This document shows positions 7,199 through 16,795 of a DNA stretch of 64,000 bases, one piece after another; the first letter of the stretch is position 1, and each line of letters starts with the position of its first letter. The position numbers and the translations under genes were made by a program. The DNA lies in the NCBI GenBank assembly GCA_963205195.1, contig CAUJHR010000016.1, positions 62,001 through 126,000 on the forward strand, given 5' to 3'. The notes under the pieces are model-generated. The model did not search any database and was not told the DNA's origin. It saw only the letters and a program-made list of their open reading frames with translations. The stretch comes from Pseudomonadota bacterium (lineage in GTDB: Bacteria; Pseudomonadota; Alphaproteobacteria; Rickettsiales; SXRF01).

Positions 7199-8638
7199 AT
7201 GCTTAGATTTACCGACACTCCCCAGCATTTTCCAGAAGTAAAACCGCCAGAGTTACGTAAAAAAGATTTTGAAGAGATATACAAACAATTCAATAACGCT
7301 CAAGCTGCCGAACAGTCATCTCGCTGCTCCCAATGCGGAATACCTTATTGCCAGATTCATTGCCCACTGCAGAACAATATTCCAGACTGGCTGAAATTAA
7401 CCGCCGAAGGCAGGCTTGAAGAAGCATACGCCATTTCCAGCGCTACAAATAATTTCCCTGAAATTTGCGGGCGCATATGCCCACAGGATAAGCTGTGTGA
7501 GGGAAATTGCGTTATCGAGAAGGATTTTAAATCCGTAACCATAGGTTCAGTAGAAAAATACATAACAGAAACAGCCTTTGAAAATGGCTGGGTAAAACCC
7601 ATTAAAGTCAAAAAAGAATCCGGTTTATCCGTAGGTATAATCGGCGCTGGCCCGGCAGGGCTTGCAGCAGCTGATATGCTCAGGCGCAATGGCCATGCAG
7701 TGCATGTTTATGATCGATATGACCGCGCTGGCGGCCTTATGATATACGGCATCCCTAATTTCAAGCTTGAAAAACAAATTGTTCTGCGCCGACACCAGCT
7801 CATGAAAGATGGCGGTATAGAGTTCCATCTCGGCGTTGACATTGGCGGTAAAATATCGCTGGAAGATTTACAAAAAAAGCATGACGCGGTTCTTATAGCA
7901 ACCGGCGTTTATAAATCACGTATAATGGAAGTTCCCAATGCAAGCCTGGAAAATATCATACCTGCCCTTTCTTACTTAACAGCAAGCAACCGCAAAAACC
8001 TTGGCGATAAAGTACCGCAGTTCGATAGCGGCGAATTCAACGCTGCCGGGAAAACAGTTGTTGTGGTTGGCGGCGGCGATACTGCGATGGATTGCGTGAG
8101 GACAGCTGTACGTCAGGGTGCTAAGTCAGTAACCTGCCTATACCGGCGAGACCGTGCCAATATGCCCGGCAGCGCAAGGGAAGTTAAAAATGCCGAAGAA
8201 GAAGGCGTGCATTTCATGTGGCTAGCCGCCCCAAAAGCTTTTGTAGGCGATAAAAAAGTAGAGCGTATACTAATACAACGCATGCGGCTGATAACCCAAG
8301 ATGCTAGCGGAAGGCAAAATATACAGCCTGTTGAAGGTGAAACATTTGCAATGGATGCAGATATGGTGATACAGGCTCTGGGTTTCGAAGCTGAGGATAT
8401 ACCAGTCATGTTCGGCGCACCAGCTTTAAAACTCAGCAGGAACGGAACCATCGAAATAAACCAGCATAACTTTATGAGCAGCATAGAAGGGGTTTTTGCT
8501 GCCGGTGATATTGTGCGTGGAGCATCTTTGGTGGTATGGGCTATACGCGATGGCCGCGACGCTGCAAAATCCATACATAATTATATTTCTACAAAATCAA
8601 CCTCCAAAAACCCTCAACTGGTCAGGAATGTAGCATGA
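7199..8638 (+). CDS. gltD: Glutamate synthase (NADPH) small subunit
   Basis: The small subunit passes electrons from NADPH to the large subunit for glutamate synthesis from glutamine and 2-oxoglutarate. The N-terminal region has the cysteine clusters CSQCGIPYCQIHCP and ICGRICPQDKLCEGNC for 4Fe-4S centres. It is followed by the FAD site GIIGAGPAGLAAAD, the NADPH site VVVVGGGDTAMDCV and a C-terminal GVFAAGDIVRG segment. ATG 7199 (479 residues) is preferred over an in-frame ATG at 7178 because the earlier one overlaps the previous gene and adds no conserved residues. The stop overlaps the start of the next gene as ATGA. Confidence 0.96.
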   Translation: MLRFTDTPQHFPEVKPPELRKKDFEEIYKQFNNAQAAEQSSRCSQCGIPYCQIHCPLQNNIPDWLKLTAEGRLEEAYAISSATNNFPEICGRICPQDKLCEGNCVIEKDFKSVTIGSVEKYITETAFENGWVKPIKVKKESGLSVGIIGAGPAGLAAADMLRRNGHAVHVYDRYDRAGGLMIYGIPNFKLEKQIVLRRHQLMKDGGIEFHLGVDIGGKISLEDLQKKHDAVLIATGVYKSRIMEVPNASLENIIPALSYLTASNRKNLGDKVPQFDSGEFNAAGKTVVVVGGGDTAMDCVRTAVRQGAKSVTCLYRRDRANMPGSAREVKNAEEEGVHFMWLAAPKAFVGDKKVERILIQRMRLITQDASGRQNIQPVEGETFAMDADMVIQALGFEAEDIPVMFGAPALKLSRNGTIEINQHNFMSSIEGVFAAGDIVRGASLVVWAIRDGRDAAKSIHNYISTKSTSKNPQLVRNVA

Positions 8639-9207
8639 AAAATCTTATTAGCAGCTTGTTGGTAATATTTATGTCCTTATCTGTATCTGCATTGGCCGAA
8701 GAACCTCCGGGCAGCACAGCAGTCCCGCGTGAGGCACCGGTTTCTATCAAGGAAATCCTTCCTGACGGTCAGGCACAGCAGCCGCAGGATAATAAAACGA
8801 TACAGCCAACTCCATTAATTTCAGGAATAGCTTCGCCGCATCGCGGGGAAATGGAAAAGCAGAGTATGATAAATAGCTTCTGCAAAGGCGTGACCCAGAA
8901 AAATATCGACCCATCCCAGCTATCCTGTATTGATGCCCAGAAACAGGAAGCGTGCGAACGGTTTGAGCGCGCCGCTGTAAATATCCAGCGTGTTATGGCA
9001 CAGGCTATAGACTGCGAAGCCGATACTACGAATGGACACACAAAATCAGATTGCGATAGCACCGACGCCAGCAGGCTCGACCTGCTTAAGCAATATTGGG
9101 ATGACGAGGATTCTTCATATACCCTCCTCTTCCTTCCCGACATGGTATTTAACGCCGCTGCCAATTGCGAAGCACCGGCGGCTGCAAAAACAGGGGCTAA
9201 ACAATAA
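8635..9207 (+). CDS. Exported protein of unknown function between gltD and gltB
   Basis: A 190-residue protein with a clear signal peptide (hydrophobic residues about 3-21, likely cut after SALA). The mature part begins with a Pro/Gln-rich linker and then has a Cys-rich helical segment: cysteines in FCKGV, LSCID, EACERF, IDCEAD, SDCDS and NCEA could make disulfides in the periplasm. No family is recognised. It overlaps gltD by ATGA and its stop overlaps gltB by one base (TAATG), so it is translationally coupled to both. A periplasmic protein embedded between two cytoplasmic enzyme subunits is odd. Confidence 0.75.
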   Translation: MKNLISSLLVIFMSLSVSALAEEPPGSTAVPREAPVSIKEILPDGQAQQPQDNKTIQPTPLISGIASPHRGEMEKQSMINSFCKGVTQKNIDPSQLSCIDAQKQEACERFERAAVNIQRVMAQAIDCEADTTNGHTKSDCDSTDASRLDLLKQYWDDEDSSYTLLFLPDMVFNAAANCEAPAAAKTGAKQ

Positions 9208-12200
9208 TGTGGTCATGGGATGAAGACTGGAACCACCGCGCAGATGAACTCGCAAAAAAAGGAATGTATGATCCATCAAGCGAGCATGATGCCTGTGGTG
9301 TTGGCTTCATCGCAGCTATTGACGGCAAGCCACAGCGCAAGATAGTAGAGGCAGGGATAGAGGCCCTTAAAGCCATTTACCATCGCGGCGCAGTTGATGC
9401 CGACGGAAAAACTGGTGATGGCGCGGGAATAAATATACAAATACCGCAAGAATTTTTCCGTGAACACATAGAAAGGTCAGGACGCAGGCTGCGCCATGAA
9501 CTTATGGCTGTAGGCATGATGTTTCTGCCCAAGAAAAATTTTGCGGCACAGGAAGCCTGCCGCGCTATAGTTGAAACTGAGGTCCTTAAGCTTGGCTACC
9601 AGATGTATGGTTGGCGTCAGGTTCCTGTACATGCCGAAGTTATAGGTGAAATAGCCGCCGATTCCCGCCCCGAAATAGAACAGATACTTATTTCCGGGCG
9701 CGACGGAATAGACGAGGAGCGCTTTGAGCTGGAGCTATACGCTATCCGCAGGCGCATAGAAAAAGAGGTTCGCGCCCGTGCCATAAATGATTTTTATATA
9801 TGCTCTCTCTCCTGCCGCAGCCTTATCTATAAAGGACTGTTCAAGGCCGAACAGCTAACAGCTTTTTACCCCGACCTGCTTGATGGGCGCTTCATTTCCT
9901 CATACGCCATTATCCACCAGCGTTTTTCGACAAATACTGCCCCGGCATGGCATCTGGCGCAGCCTTTCCGTATGATCGCTCATAACGGAGAAATAAATAC
10001 CCTAAAAGGTAATATAAATTTCATGCGTAGTCATGAGGCCACCTTCCACTGCGAAGCATTCAAAGGCTTTGAGGATGACATAATCCCTGTAATACCTGAC
10101 AATACCTCCGATACGGGGGCACTTGATTCAGTGGTGGAAATCCAGACTCGCGCAGGGCGCGCATTGCCCCTTGTAAAACTTGCGCTGATCCCGCCCGCAT
10201 GGTCGCGTACTTCCGATATGCCGCAGGCGCATAAGGATATGTTCAGTTGCCTAAACAGTGTTTCTGAGCAATGGGATGGCCCGGCAGCCATAGCAGCAAC
10301 CGATGGTAAATGGGTAATAGCTGGTATGGATAGGAACGGCCTGCGCCCAATGCGTTACACTATTACCAAAGATAATATTATAATCGTTTCTTCTGAAAGC
10401 GGAATGGTCGAAGTGCATGACTCACAGATAATGGAGCGCGGGCGACTTGGGCCAGGTGATATACTTGGCATAGATCTAATGGCTGGCAGGTTATACCGTG
10501 ACCGCGAGCTTAAAGACCTTTTAGCCACTCAATATCCATACAAGGAATGGGCTGGGAATATCATGCGTTTAAGTGACATAATGCAAAACGAGAAAACAAT
10601 CCCGAACTCCGAACTCCGAACTCTGAACTCTTTGCATTTAGCCAACGGCTACACCCATGAGGATATTGAAGCTATACTCCATCCAATGGCTGAAGATGGA
10701 AAAGAAGCAGTCGGCTCAATGGGAGATGATACGCCAATGGCGATACTTTCTGATAAACAGCGAGGTTTCCATCATTTCTTCCGCCAGAATTTCAGTCAGG
10801 TAACTAACCCACCTATTGACAGCCTGCGTGAGCGCCGGGTTATGAGCCTGTTCACCCGCTTTGGCAATGACGGAAACTATCTCTCACTCGACCAATCGCA
10901 CAGCAAAATTCTAATTGCCGATACGCCATTACTACTATCACATGAAATGGCATTCATAACTCGGCATTTTGCCAGCCGCGTAACCGAGATAGATACGCTC
11001 TTTGCAGCAAATGGCAATCAAAACTCCTTGTGCAAAGGTATTGATGAACTGGTAGCCAAGGCGGAAGCCGCTATACGTGCCGGAAAATCCTATCTCGTGC
11101 TGACTGATGAGCGTATGGATGAAAACAATGCTGCCATACCTATGATACTTGCTGTTTCAGCAGTGCAAAGCCATCTGGTAAAACATAAACTGCGTAAAAA
11201 AGCTTCCATATTAGTTCGAACCGGGGAATGCTTTGACGTTCATTGCTTCGCTGTGCTGGTTGGTGTAGGTGCTACCACCGTAAACCCATACCTGGCAGAA
11301 GAAACAATAAACGAACGGCATAGACGCGGTCTTTTCGGCAATAAAACAATTGGACAGCTTCTTATAAATTTCCAAGGCGCAATGAGTGGCGGGCTGCTGA
11401 AAATAATGTCCAAAATGGGAATTTCAATAGTAAGCGCTTACCGTGGAGGCCTTAATTTCGAGGCAATCGGGCTGTCGCGAGCGCTTGTTGCTGAATTTTT
11501 CCCCGGCCTTCCTTCGCGCATTTCCGGAATTGGCCTGTCAGGTATAGAAAAAAGGGTATTGGAAAAACATAGAAAAGCCTTTGATAACGACTCAGGCGCC
11601 TTACCTATAGGCGGATTTTACCGCGCCCGCGCAGGAGCAGAAAATCACGGATGGGAAGGGCAGCAGATTCACTTATTGCAAAGCGCTGTTGGTAAAGGCT
11701 CATATCTTCTTTATAAACAATATTCAAACGCATTGCGCGAAAATCCACCACTGCACATACGTGATTTGCTAGATTTTAATTCTCCAAATCCTCCAATAAC
11801 TATCGACAAGGTAGAATCCATAACCGAAATCCGTAAACGCTTCATCGCCCCGGCAATGTCACTTGGAGCTCTTTCACCTGAAGCGCATGAAACGCTGGCA
11901 ATTGCCATGAACCGCATAGGAGCAGCTTCCAATTCCGGCGAAGGCGGCGAAGGGCCGGAACGTTACAAACCGCATCCTAATGGAGACAATGCAAATTCTA
12001 CAATCAAGCAGGTGGCATCAGGACGTTTTGGAGTTACCACTGAATATTTAAACAGCGCAACCGAGCTGCAGATAAAAGTAGCGCAAGGCGCAAAACCTGG
12101 TGAAGGAGGCCAGCTTCCTGGATTCAAGGTAACACTTGAAATTGCACGCTTACGCCATGCAACACCTGGGGTAATGCTGATCTCCCCGCCTCCTCACCAT

Positions 12201-13724
12201 GATATTTATTCTATCGAGGATTTGGCACAGCTTATTTATGATTTGAAACAGATAAACCCTAACGCCATTGTTTCAGTAAAGCTTGTAGCACAATCGGGCA
12301 TAGGTACAATTGCAAGTGGTATCGCCAAGGCTATGGCTGATAAAATTGTAATTTCTGGTCATTCGGGCGGCACCGGCGCCAGCCCTTGGAGCAGCATAAA
12401 ACATGCTGGCATCCCATGGGAAATGGGGCTTTCCGAAGCCAATCAGGTGCTTACATTAAACCGCATGCGCCACCGGGTTAAACTGCAAACCGACGGCGGG
12501 CTCAAGACAGGGCGTGACATTGTCATAGCTGCCATGCTGGGTGCCGAAGAATTCGCACTTGGTACAGCATCATTAATTGCCATGGGATGCATCATGGTGC
12601 GCCAGTGCCACAGCAACACCTGCCCTGTCGGTATTACCACGCAGGATCCGGCGCTTCGCAAAAAATTTGATGGCACAGTAGAAAAGGTCGTAAACCTGTT
12701 CAGCTTTGTGGCCGAAGAAACCCGCGAGATTTTAGCCTCGCTCGGCTTTACTAACCTTAATGAAATAATAGGACGTTCCGATCTACTAACTCAGGTAAAC
12801 CGCGGCAGTGAAGATTTAGTTGATCTAGACCTCAACAACCTGCTGGCACAGGCAGATTGTGGATCGCATCCACGCTATTTTAATCTTTCAGGCCGCAATG
12901 AAGTGCCAGATACACTTGATGCACAAATGCTCAAAGACGCGCATGACGCGCTGGAGAGAGGAGAAAAGATACAGCTAGCTTATAGTGTAAAAAACACCAT
13001 GCGTACTATAGGATCACGTCTTTCATCAATGATTTCCCGTCGCTTTGACACTGGCATATTGCAGCCTGACCATATTACCTTAAAGCTGCGTGGTTCAGCA
13101 GGCCAATCACTTGGTGCTTTTGCTGTAAACGGCCTTAAAATAGAATTATACGGAGATGCTAACGATTATGTCGGCAAAGGTTTATCAGGCGCGACCATTG
13201 TAGTTCGCCCGCGCCCGTCCAGCACCCTTATACCGCATGAAAATACTATAATCGGTAACACCGTTCTGTATGGAGCAACTGCTGGCAAGCTGTTTGCTTC
13301 CGGTCAGGCGGGCGAGCGTTTCGCCGTAAGGAATTCCGGAGCTTCTACTGTTATTGAAGGATGCGGCTCTAACGCCTGTGAATATATGACAGGTGGAATA
13401 GCTGTGATACTAGGCTCAGTCGGCCATAATTTTGGTGCAGGGATGACCGGGGGGATGGCGTTTATTTATGATATAGAAAATAATTTCGCAGACCGTGTAA
13501 ATGATGAAAGCATAATCTACCAGCGCATAGAAAGCGCACACTGGGAAAATATACTGCGTACTTTGATAACAGAGCATTTTTCTGAAACTTCCTCAATGCG
13601 CGCAGAAAATATTCTCTCCGGGTGGGAATATGAATTGCCGAAATTCTGGCAGATCTGCCCGAAAGAAATGCTGAATAAGCTGGAATTCCCGCTTTCAGGC
13701 ACGCAGAATTTAAAAATAGCCTAG
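9207..13724 (+). CDS. gltB: Glutamate synthase (NADPH) large subunit
   Basis: A 1505-residue enzyme of usual GltB length. A 29-residue propeptide precedes C30 (HDACGVGF), the N-terminal nucleophile of the glutaminase domain. The central and FMN-binding domains follow, with the 3Fe-4S cysteine cluster CIMVRQCHSNTCPVG near residue 1131. The C-terminal Gly-rich beta-helix contains YVGKGLSGATIVV. Ammonia made at the N-terminal site is channelled to 2-oxoglutarate. At 10602-10629 a 7-base tandem repeat encodes an NSELRTLNS insertion in a normally variable linker. The frame is intact. It is co-transcribed with gltD and the exported protein, in an order reversed from the common gltB-gltD. Confidence 0.97.
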   Translation: MWSWDEDWNHRADELAKKGMYDPSSEHDACGVGFIAAIDGKPQRKIVEAGIEALKAIYHRGAVDADGKTGDGAGINIQIPQEFFREHIERSGRRLRHELMAVGMMFLPKKNFAAQEACRAIVETEVLKLGYQMYGWRQVPVHAEVIGEIAADSRPEIEQILISGRDGIDEERFELELYAIRRRIEKEVRARAINDFYICSLSCRSLIYKGLFKAEQLTAFYPDLLDGRFISSYAIIHQRFSTNTAPAWHLAQPFRMIAHNGEINTLKGNINFMRSHEATFHCEAFKGFEDDIIPVIPDNTSDTGALDSVVEIQTRAGRALPLVKLALIPPAWSRTSDMPQAHKDMFSCLNSVSEQWDGPAAIAATDGKWVIAGMDRNGLRPMRYTITKDNIIIVSSESGMVEVHDSQIMERGRLGPGDILGIDLMAGRLYRDRELKDLLATQYPYKEWAGNIMRLSDIMQNEKTIPNSELRTLNSLHLANGYTHEDIEAILHPMAEDGKEAVGSMGDDTPMAILSDKQRGFHHFFRQNFSQVTNPPIDSLRERRVMSLFTRFGNDGNYLSLDQSHSKILIADTPLLLSHEMAFITRHFASRVTEIDTLFAANGNQNSLCKGIDELVAKAEAAIRAGKSYLVLTDERMDENNAAIPMILAVSAVQSHLVKHKLRKKASILVRTGECFDVHCFAVLVGVGATTVNPYLAEETINERHRRGLFGNKTIGQLLINFQGAMSGGLLKIMSKMGISIVSAYRGGLNFEAIGLSRALVAEFFPGLPSRISGIGLSGIEKRVLEKHRKAFDNDSGALPIGGFYRARAGAENHGWEGQQIHLLQSAVGKGSYLLYKQYSNALRENPPLHIRDLLDFNSPNPPITIDKVESITEIRKRFIAPAMSLGALSPEAHETLAIAMNRIGAASNSGEGGEGPERYKPHPNGDNANSTIKQVASGRFGVTTEYLNSATELQIKVAQGAKPGEGGQLPGFKVTLEIARLRHATPGVMLISPPPHHDIYSIEDLAQLIYDLKQINPNAIVSVKLVAQSGIGTIASGIAKAMADKIVISGHSGGTGASPWSSIKHAGIPWEMGLSEANQVLTLNRMRHRVKLQTDGGLKTGRDIVIAAMLGAEEFALGTASLIAMGCIMVRQCHSNTCPVGITTQDPALRKKFDGTVEKVVNLFSFVAEETREILASLGFTNLNEIIGRSDLLTQVNRGSEDLVDLDLNNLLAQADCGSHPRYFNLSGRNEVPDTLDAQMLKDAHDALERGEKIQLAYSVKNTMRTIGSRLSSMISRRFDTGILQPDHITLKLRGSAGQSLGAFAVNGLKIELYGDANDYVGKGLSGATIVVRPRPSSTLIPHENTIIGNTVLYGATAGKLFASGQAGERFAVRNSGASTVIEGCGSNACEYMTGGIAVILGSVGHNFGAGMTGGMAFIYDIENNFADRVNDESIIYQRIESAHWENILRTLITEHFSETSSMRAENILSGWEYELPKFWQICPKEMLNKLEFPLSGTQNLKIA
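10602..10629 (+). repeat. Seven-base tandem repeat inside gltB
   Basis: CCGAACT occurs three times perfectly (10602-10622), followed by CTGAACT (10623-10629). The unit length is not a multiple of three, so gain or loss of one unit would shift the gltB frame. Confidence 0.9.
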
Positions 13725-13733
13725 CCACGCGCT

Positions 13734-14243
13734 ATGCACGAGATCGGCGATATAATACGTGTAAATGACAAAATGCAGCGTGGCTATTCCTACCGCCTTG
13801 AAGCAAGCATTGGTGAAGATTTCGCCGATGGCTTCTATCCCGACCTCACTCCCAGGCAAATGCTGGAGATGGGAGTTTTTGAGGGTAAATACCTGAATGA
13901 CTGTAAGCAGGAATTTCCCACCGATTGGTTTTCAAAAGCAAAAATAAGCGCCCATCCAGATGAAACGCTTAACTACTTCCAAACAAAAAGCCGCCAACCC
14001 TTATCGGTATGGCGTGAAAAAGGCTGGATAATCGGTCCCGACCCACGCGGCTGGTTCCAATGGTATTGCCGCTATTATCTAGGCCGCAGGCTGGACTCGG
14101 TTGACGAGGTGCAAATAAAACGCTGGCGTAATTTTTCCCGCCATGCCGGGCAAATAAAAAAGAACTGCGAACCCGGCGACCTTTCCTGCCGGCCACGTCA
14201 GCGCCAGGCGCTGCTGCAATGGGCATACGACCCTTTTATTTAA
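13734..14243 (+). CDS. Conserved protein of unknown function with WxRxKGWI and PRGWFQWY motifs
   Basis: A 169-residue soluble protein, rich in aromatic residues. Recognisable blocks are DGFYPDLTPRQMLEMGVFEGKYLND, PLSVWREKGWI, DPRGWFQWYCRYYLGRR and a C-terminal Arg/Cys segment with CRPRQRQALLQWAYD. I believe this matches a conserved uncharacterised family found in bacteria and some eukaryotes, but no function is known to me. It starts nine bases after the gltB stop without a clear ribosome site and may be read from the same transcript. It is convergent with the gene at 14247. Confidence 0.75.
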   Translation: MHEIGDIIRVNDKMQRGYSYRLEASIGEDFADGFYPDLTPRQMLEMGVFEGKYLNDCKQEFPTDWFSKAKISAHPDETLNYFQTKSRQPLSVWREKGWIIGPDPRGWFQWYCRYYLGRRLDSVDEVQIKRWRNFSRHAGQIKKNCEPGDLSCRPRQRQALLQWAYDPFI

Positions 14244-14246
14244 TAC

Positions 14247-14675
14247 TCATGCCCTGCCATGATGCCGGTGCCTGTTCTCGGCGATTTTTTCAATTGCCTT
14301 ACCAAGTTTCCTATGATCGGATATTTCTATGTCCTTAAAAGTTACACTTACAATTTTTTTACCATCTGAACGTTCACTTATTTCCCTATACCCTTTATAG
14401 GAATAACCAACATTAAATTTTTCCAATATTTCTTTTATATCCTTTTCGATATTATCAAGTTCTTTTCTAAAATCGATAGGATCAACAAGAACCTCTATAC
14501 TTAAACCGATCTTATCACCTTTTTCCCTATTAACAGCACGAGCAGGCTTTCCTTCGTTATTAAACAGGTCAATTTTATGATAATGCCTCTGGTCAGGCGG
14601 ATATGATCCAGGCTCCGAATAATATTCTCCGCAAATTAATGCTATATAATTTTGCGGATTCAGCCCCATATTCAA
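14247..14675 (-). CDS. Hypothetical protein coupled to dapD
   Basis: A 142-residue charged soluble protein, not recognised. The C-terminus is rich in His and Arg ([10 protein letters not shown]). A helical middle (residues about 65-95, [20 protein letters not shown]) is followed by beta-like segments. No signal peptide or membrane segment is seen. Its start overlaps the dapD stop (ATGA), so it is probably translated with dapD, but nothing links it to lysine synthesis. Confidence 0.6.
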   Translation of the reverse strand: MNMGLNPQNYIALICGEYYSEPGSYPPDQRHYHKIDLFNNEGKPARAVNREKGDKIGLSIEVLVDPIDFRKELDNIEKDIKEILEKFNVGYSYKGYREISERSDGKKIVSVTFKDIEISDHRKLGKAIEKIAENRHRHHGRA

Positions 14676-15496
14676 ATCCCCCGCAAAATTTCATTTATCC
14701 CGGTTTTGGAGCGGGTTTTTTCATCAACTCGTTTAACGATAACAGCGCAGTAAAGCCCCGGCGCATCAGGTGTTTTCCCCGGAAGTGTGCCCGGAACCAC
14801 CACGCTGTATGCAGGAACGCGGCCATAAAATATTTCGCCGCTGGCGCGATCTACGATTTTCGTGGAAGCACCAAGGAATACACCCATGGAAACAACTGAT
14901 CCTTCTTCAACTATTACACCTTCGGCAACTTCCGAACGCGCACCGATGAAGCAGTTATCCTCAATTATTACAGGCTCAGCCTGCAGAGGTTCAAGCACAC
15001 CGCCAATACCGGTACCGCCAGATATATGGCAATGTTTTCCTATTTGAGCACAGCTTCCGATGGTCGCCCATGTATCAACCATAGTCCCCTCGCCCACATA
15101 TGCACCTACATTCACAAAACTTGGCATCAGCACCACATCCTTACCAATGAAGGCTGATTTGCGAACAACTGCCCCCGGCACCACCCGGAAACCGCCAGCG
15201 CGAAATGCAACATCGTCCCAACCTTCAAATTTTGCAGGAACCTTATCAAAATAATGCAGCACTCCCGATTCCATGAGCATATTATCATTGAGCCGGAAAG
15301 ATAGCAGGACAGCCTTTTTCAGCCATTGGTTTACCTGCCATTTACCATCAATTTTCTGCGCTATACGCTGCTTGCCTTCGCCCAGGTCAGCAAGCGCATA
15401 TTCCACAGCGTCACGCACCTCACCCTTGGTCGCATTGTTATATTCAGTACGCTTTTCCCATGCAGTTTCTATGATATTTTGTAGTGTAAAACTCAT
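14672..15496 (-). CDS. dapD: 2,3,4,5-tetrahydropyridine-2,6-dicarboxylate N-succinyltransferase
   Basis: DapD succinylates tetrahydrodipicolinate in the lysine and meso-diaminopimelate pathway, which feeds peptidoglycan. The 274-residue length is standard. An N-terminal helical domain is followed by left-handed beta-helix hexapeptide repeats with [48 protein letters not shown] and [15 protein letters not shown]. The C-terminus [17 protein letters not shown] is also typical. It follows folC by 12 bases on the same strand. Confidence 0.96.
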   Translation of the reverse strand: MSFTLQNIIETAWEKRTEYNNATKGEVRDAVEYALADLGEGKQRIAQKIDGKWQVNQWLKKAVLLSFRLNDNMLMESGVLHYFDKVPAKFEGWDDVAFRAGGFRVVPGAVVRKSAFIGKDVVLMPSFVNVGAYVGEGTMVDTWATIGSCAQIGKHCHISGGTGIGGVLEPLQAEPVIIEDNCFIGARSEVAEGVIVEEGSVVSMGVFLGASTKIVDRASGEIFYGRVPAYSVVVPGTLPGKTPDAPGLYCAVIVKRVDEKTRSKTGINEILRGI

Positions 15497-15508
15497 TTTA
15501 TTTTCCTG

Positions 15509-16795
15509 TTAATTTGTTACTTCCAGCACCCGTCCTGCTAAATATAAAGAACCACAGATACAGGTTACAGATGGCTGATTTCCATTAGTTTTTACATGAG
15601 CTGCTATCGTTTGCAATGCTTTTTCCACGCTTTCGCTGGCCTGCGCCTGAATACCCAGTTCAACTGCTGCCTGCGTTATGGCAGATGCAGGCTGAGTATT
15701 TGATTCATTCACAATAGTAACAGCGCAAAGCATTTCCACATATGGCGCAAGCGGAGCCATGAATTGCTTAATGTCCTTACCCTTTATCATACCGCAAATA
15801 AGGTATATTCTTTTATGGGGGCTTTGCTGTGCAAGCCATTTGCCCAGCACTTCACCACCTTGCGGGTTATGCCCGCCATCTAAGTATAATTCCATGCCGT
15901 CTGGCAGAAATTTGCTATATGGATGATCAGTTAAATGCTGCAACCGCGCAGGCCAAACGGCATTGGCAAGCCCGATTCTAACATGCTCATCCTTTATTTT
16001 AAATTGTGAAAGCAGTGAAAGCACAGCAACAGCAGTCGCAGCGTTATCATACTGGTGTTCGCCTGCCAGTGCAGGATTTAGCACTATCTTACTATCGCCG
16101 GAAACATAATGGCGATTTTCCACATCCCAGTCGCGTCCAAGCATGAATAAAGGCGCATCCATCTTTGCCGCCGCTTCTTCTATGAGTTTTGCTACTTCCG
16201 GCAATTGCCTGCCCACAACACAAGGCACACAACGCTTTATAATACCAACCTTCTCTGATGTTATTTTAGCCAGTGTATCGCCAAGATATTCGGTATGGTC
16301 CATAGAGATAGGTGTTATAGCTGTGGCAACAGGTTTTTCGATCACGTTGGTAGCGTCCAGCCTGCCGCCTAGCCCGGTTTCCAGCAGTAACACATCAGCA
16401 GGTTTTTCAGAAAATGCTACAAATGCCGCCGCCGTAACTGCTTCAAAAAATGTTGCCTGCTGTTGCTGTAATGTTGGAGAAATATGGCGGAACAACTTTT
16501 CGATAGCCCCATTTTCTATGGGCTTGCCCTGCAGCAATATCCTCTCATTGAAATGCACCAGATGTGGGGAAGTATAGCGGTGCACACGGTATCCCGCCGC
16601 TTCAAGTATATGGTGCAGGTATACGACGAGCGAGCCTTTACCGTTAGTTCCCGCCACATGGATAACAGGAGGCAGGCGTTTCTGGGGGTTGCCAAGCAGA
16701 GAAAGTAGCCTCACCATCCGGTCAAGCGATAGGTCGATCCCTGCGATCAGCGGGTGTTGCAGACGTTTAAGGAAAGCTTCGATTACTGCGCTCAT
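15509..16795 (-). CDS. folC: Bifunctional dihydrofolate/folylpolyglutamate synthase
   Basis: A 428-residue Mur-ligase-like enzyme that joins dihydropteroate to glutamate and extends polyglutamate tails. Visible are the ATP site VAGTNGKGSLVVYL (about residues 48-61), the GLGGRLDATNVI segment, SMDHTEYLGDT with the metal-binding histidine region, and the C-terminal domain motif LDGGHNPQGGEVL. Length is normal. It overlaps folKP by ATGA, so pterin and folate steps are translated together. Confidence 0.95.
   Translation of the reverse strand: MSAVIEAFLKRLQHPLIAGIDLSLDRMVRLLSLLGNPQKRLPPVIHVAGTNGKGSLVVYLHHILEAAGYRVHRYTSPHLVHFNERILLQGKPIENGAIEKLFRHISPTLQQQQATFFEAVTAAAFVAFSEKPADVLLLETGLGGRLDATNVIEKPVATAITPISMDHTEYLGDTLAKITSEKVGIIKRCVPCVVGRQLPEVAKLIEEAAAKMDAPLFMLGRDWDVENRHYVSGDSKIVLNPALAGEHQYDNAATAVAVLSLLSQFKIKDEHVRIGLANAVWPARLQHLTDHPYSKFLPDGMELYLDGGHNPQGGEVLGKWLAQQSPHKRIYLICGMIKGKDIKQFMAPLAPYVEMLCAVTIVNESNTQPASAITQAAVELGIQAQASESVEKALQTIAAHVKTNGNQPSVTCICGSLYLAGRVLEVTN

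Noticed and set aside
10602-10629. gltB as a frameshifted pseudogene because of the 7-base repeat
   Set aside because: With the present copy number the frame is open through all conserved domains to residue 1505.
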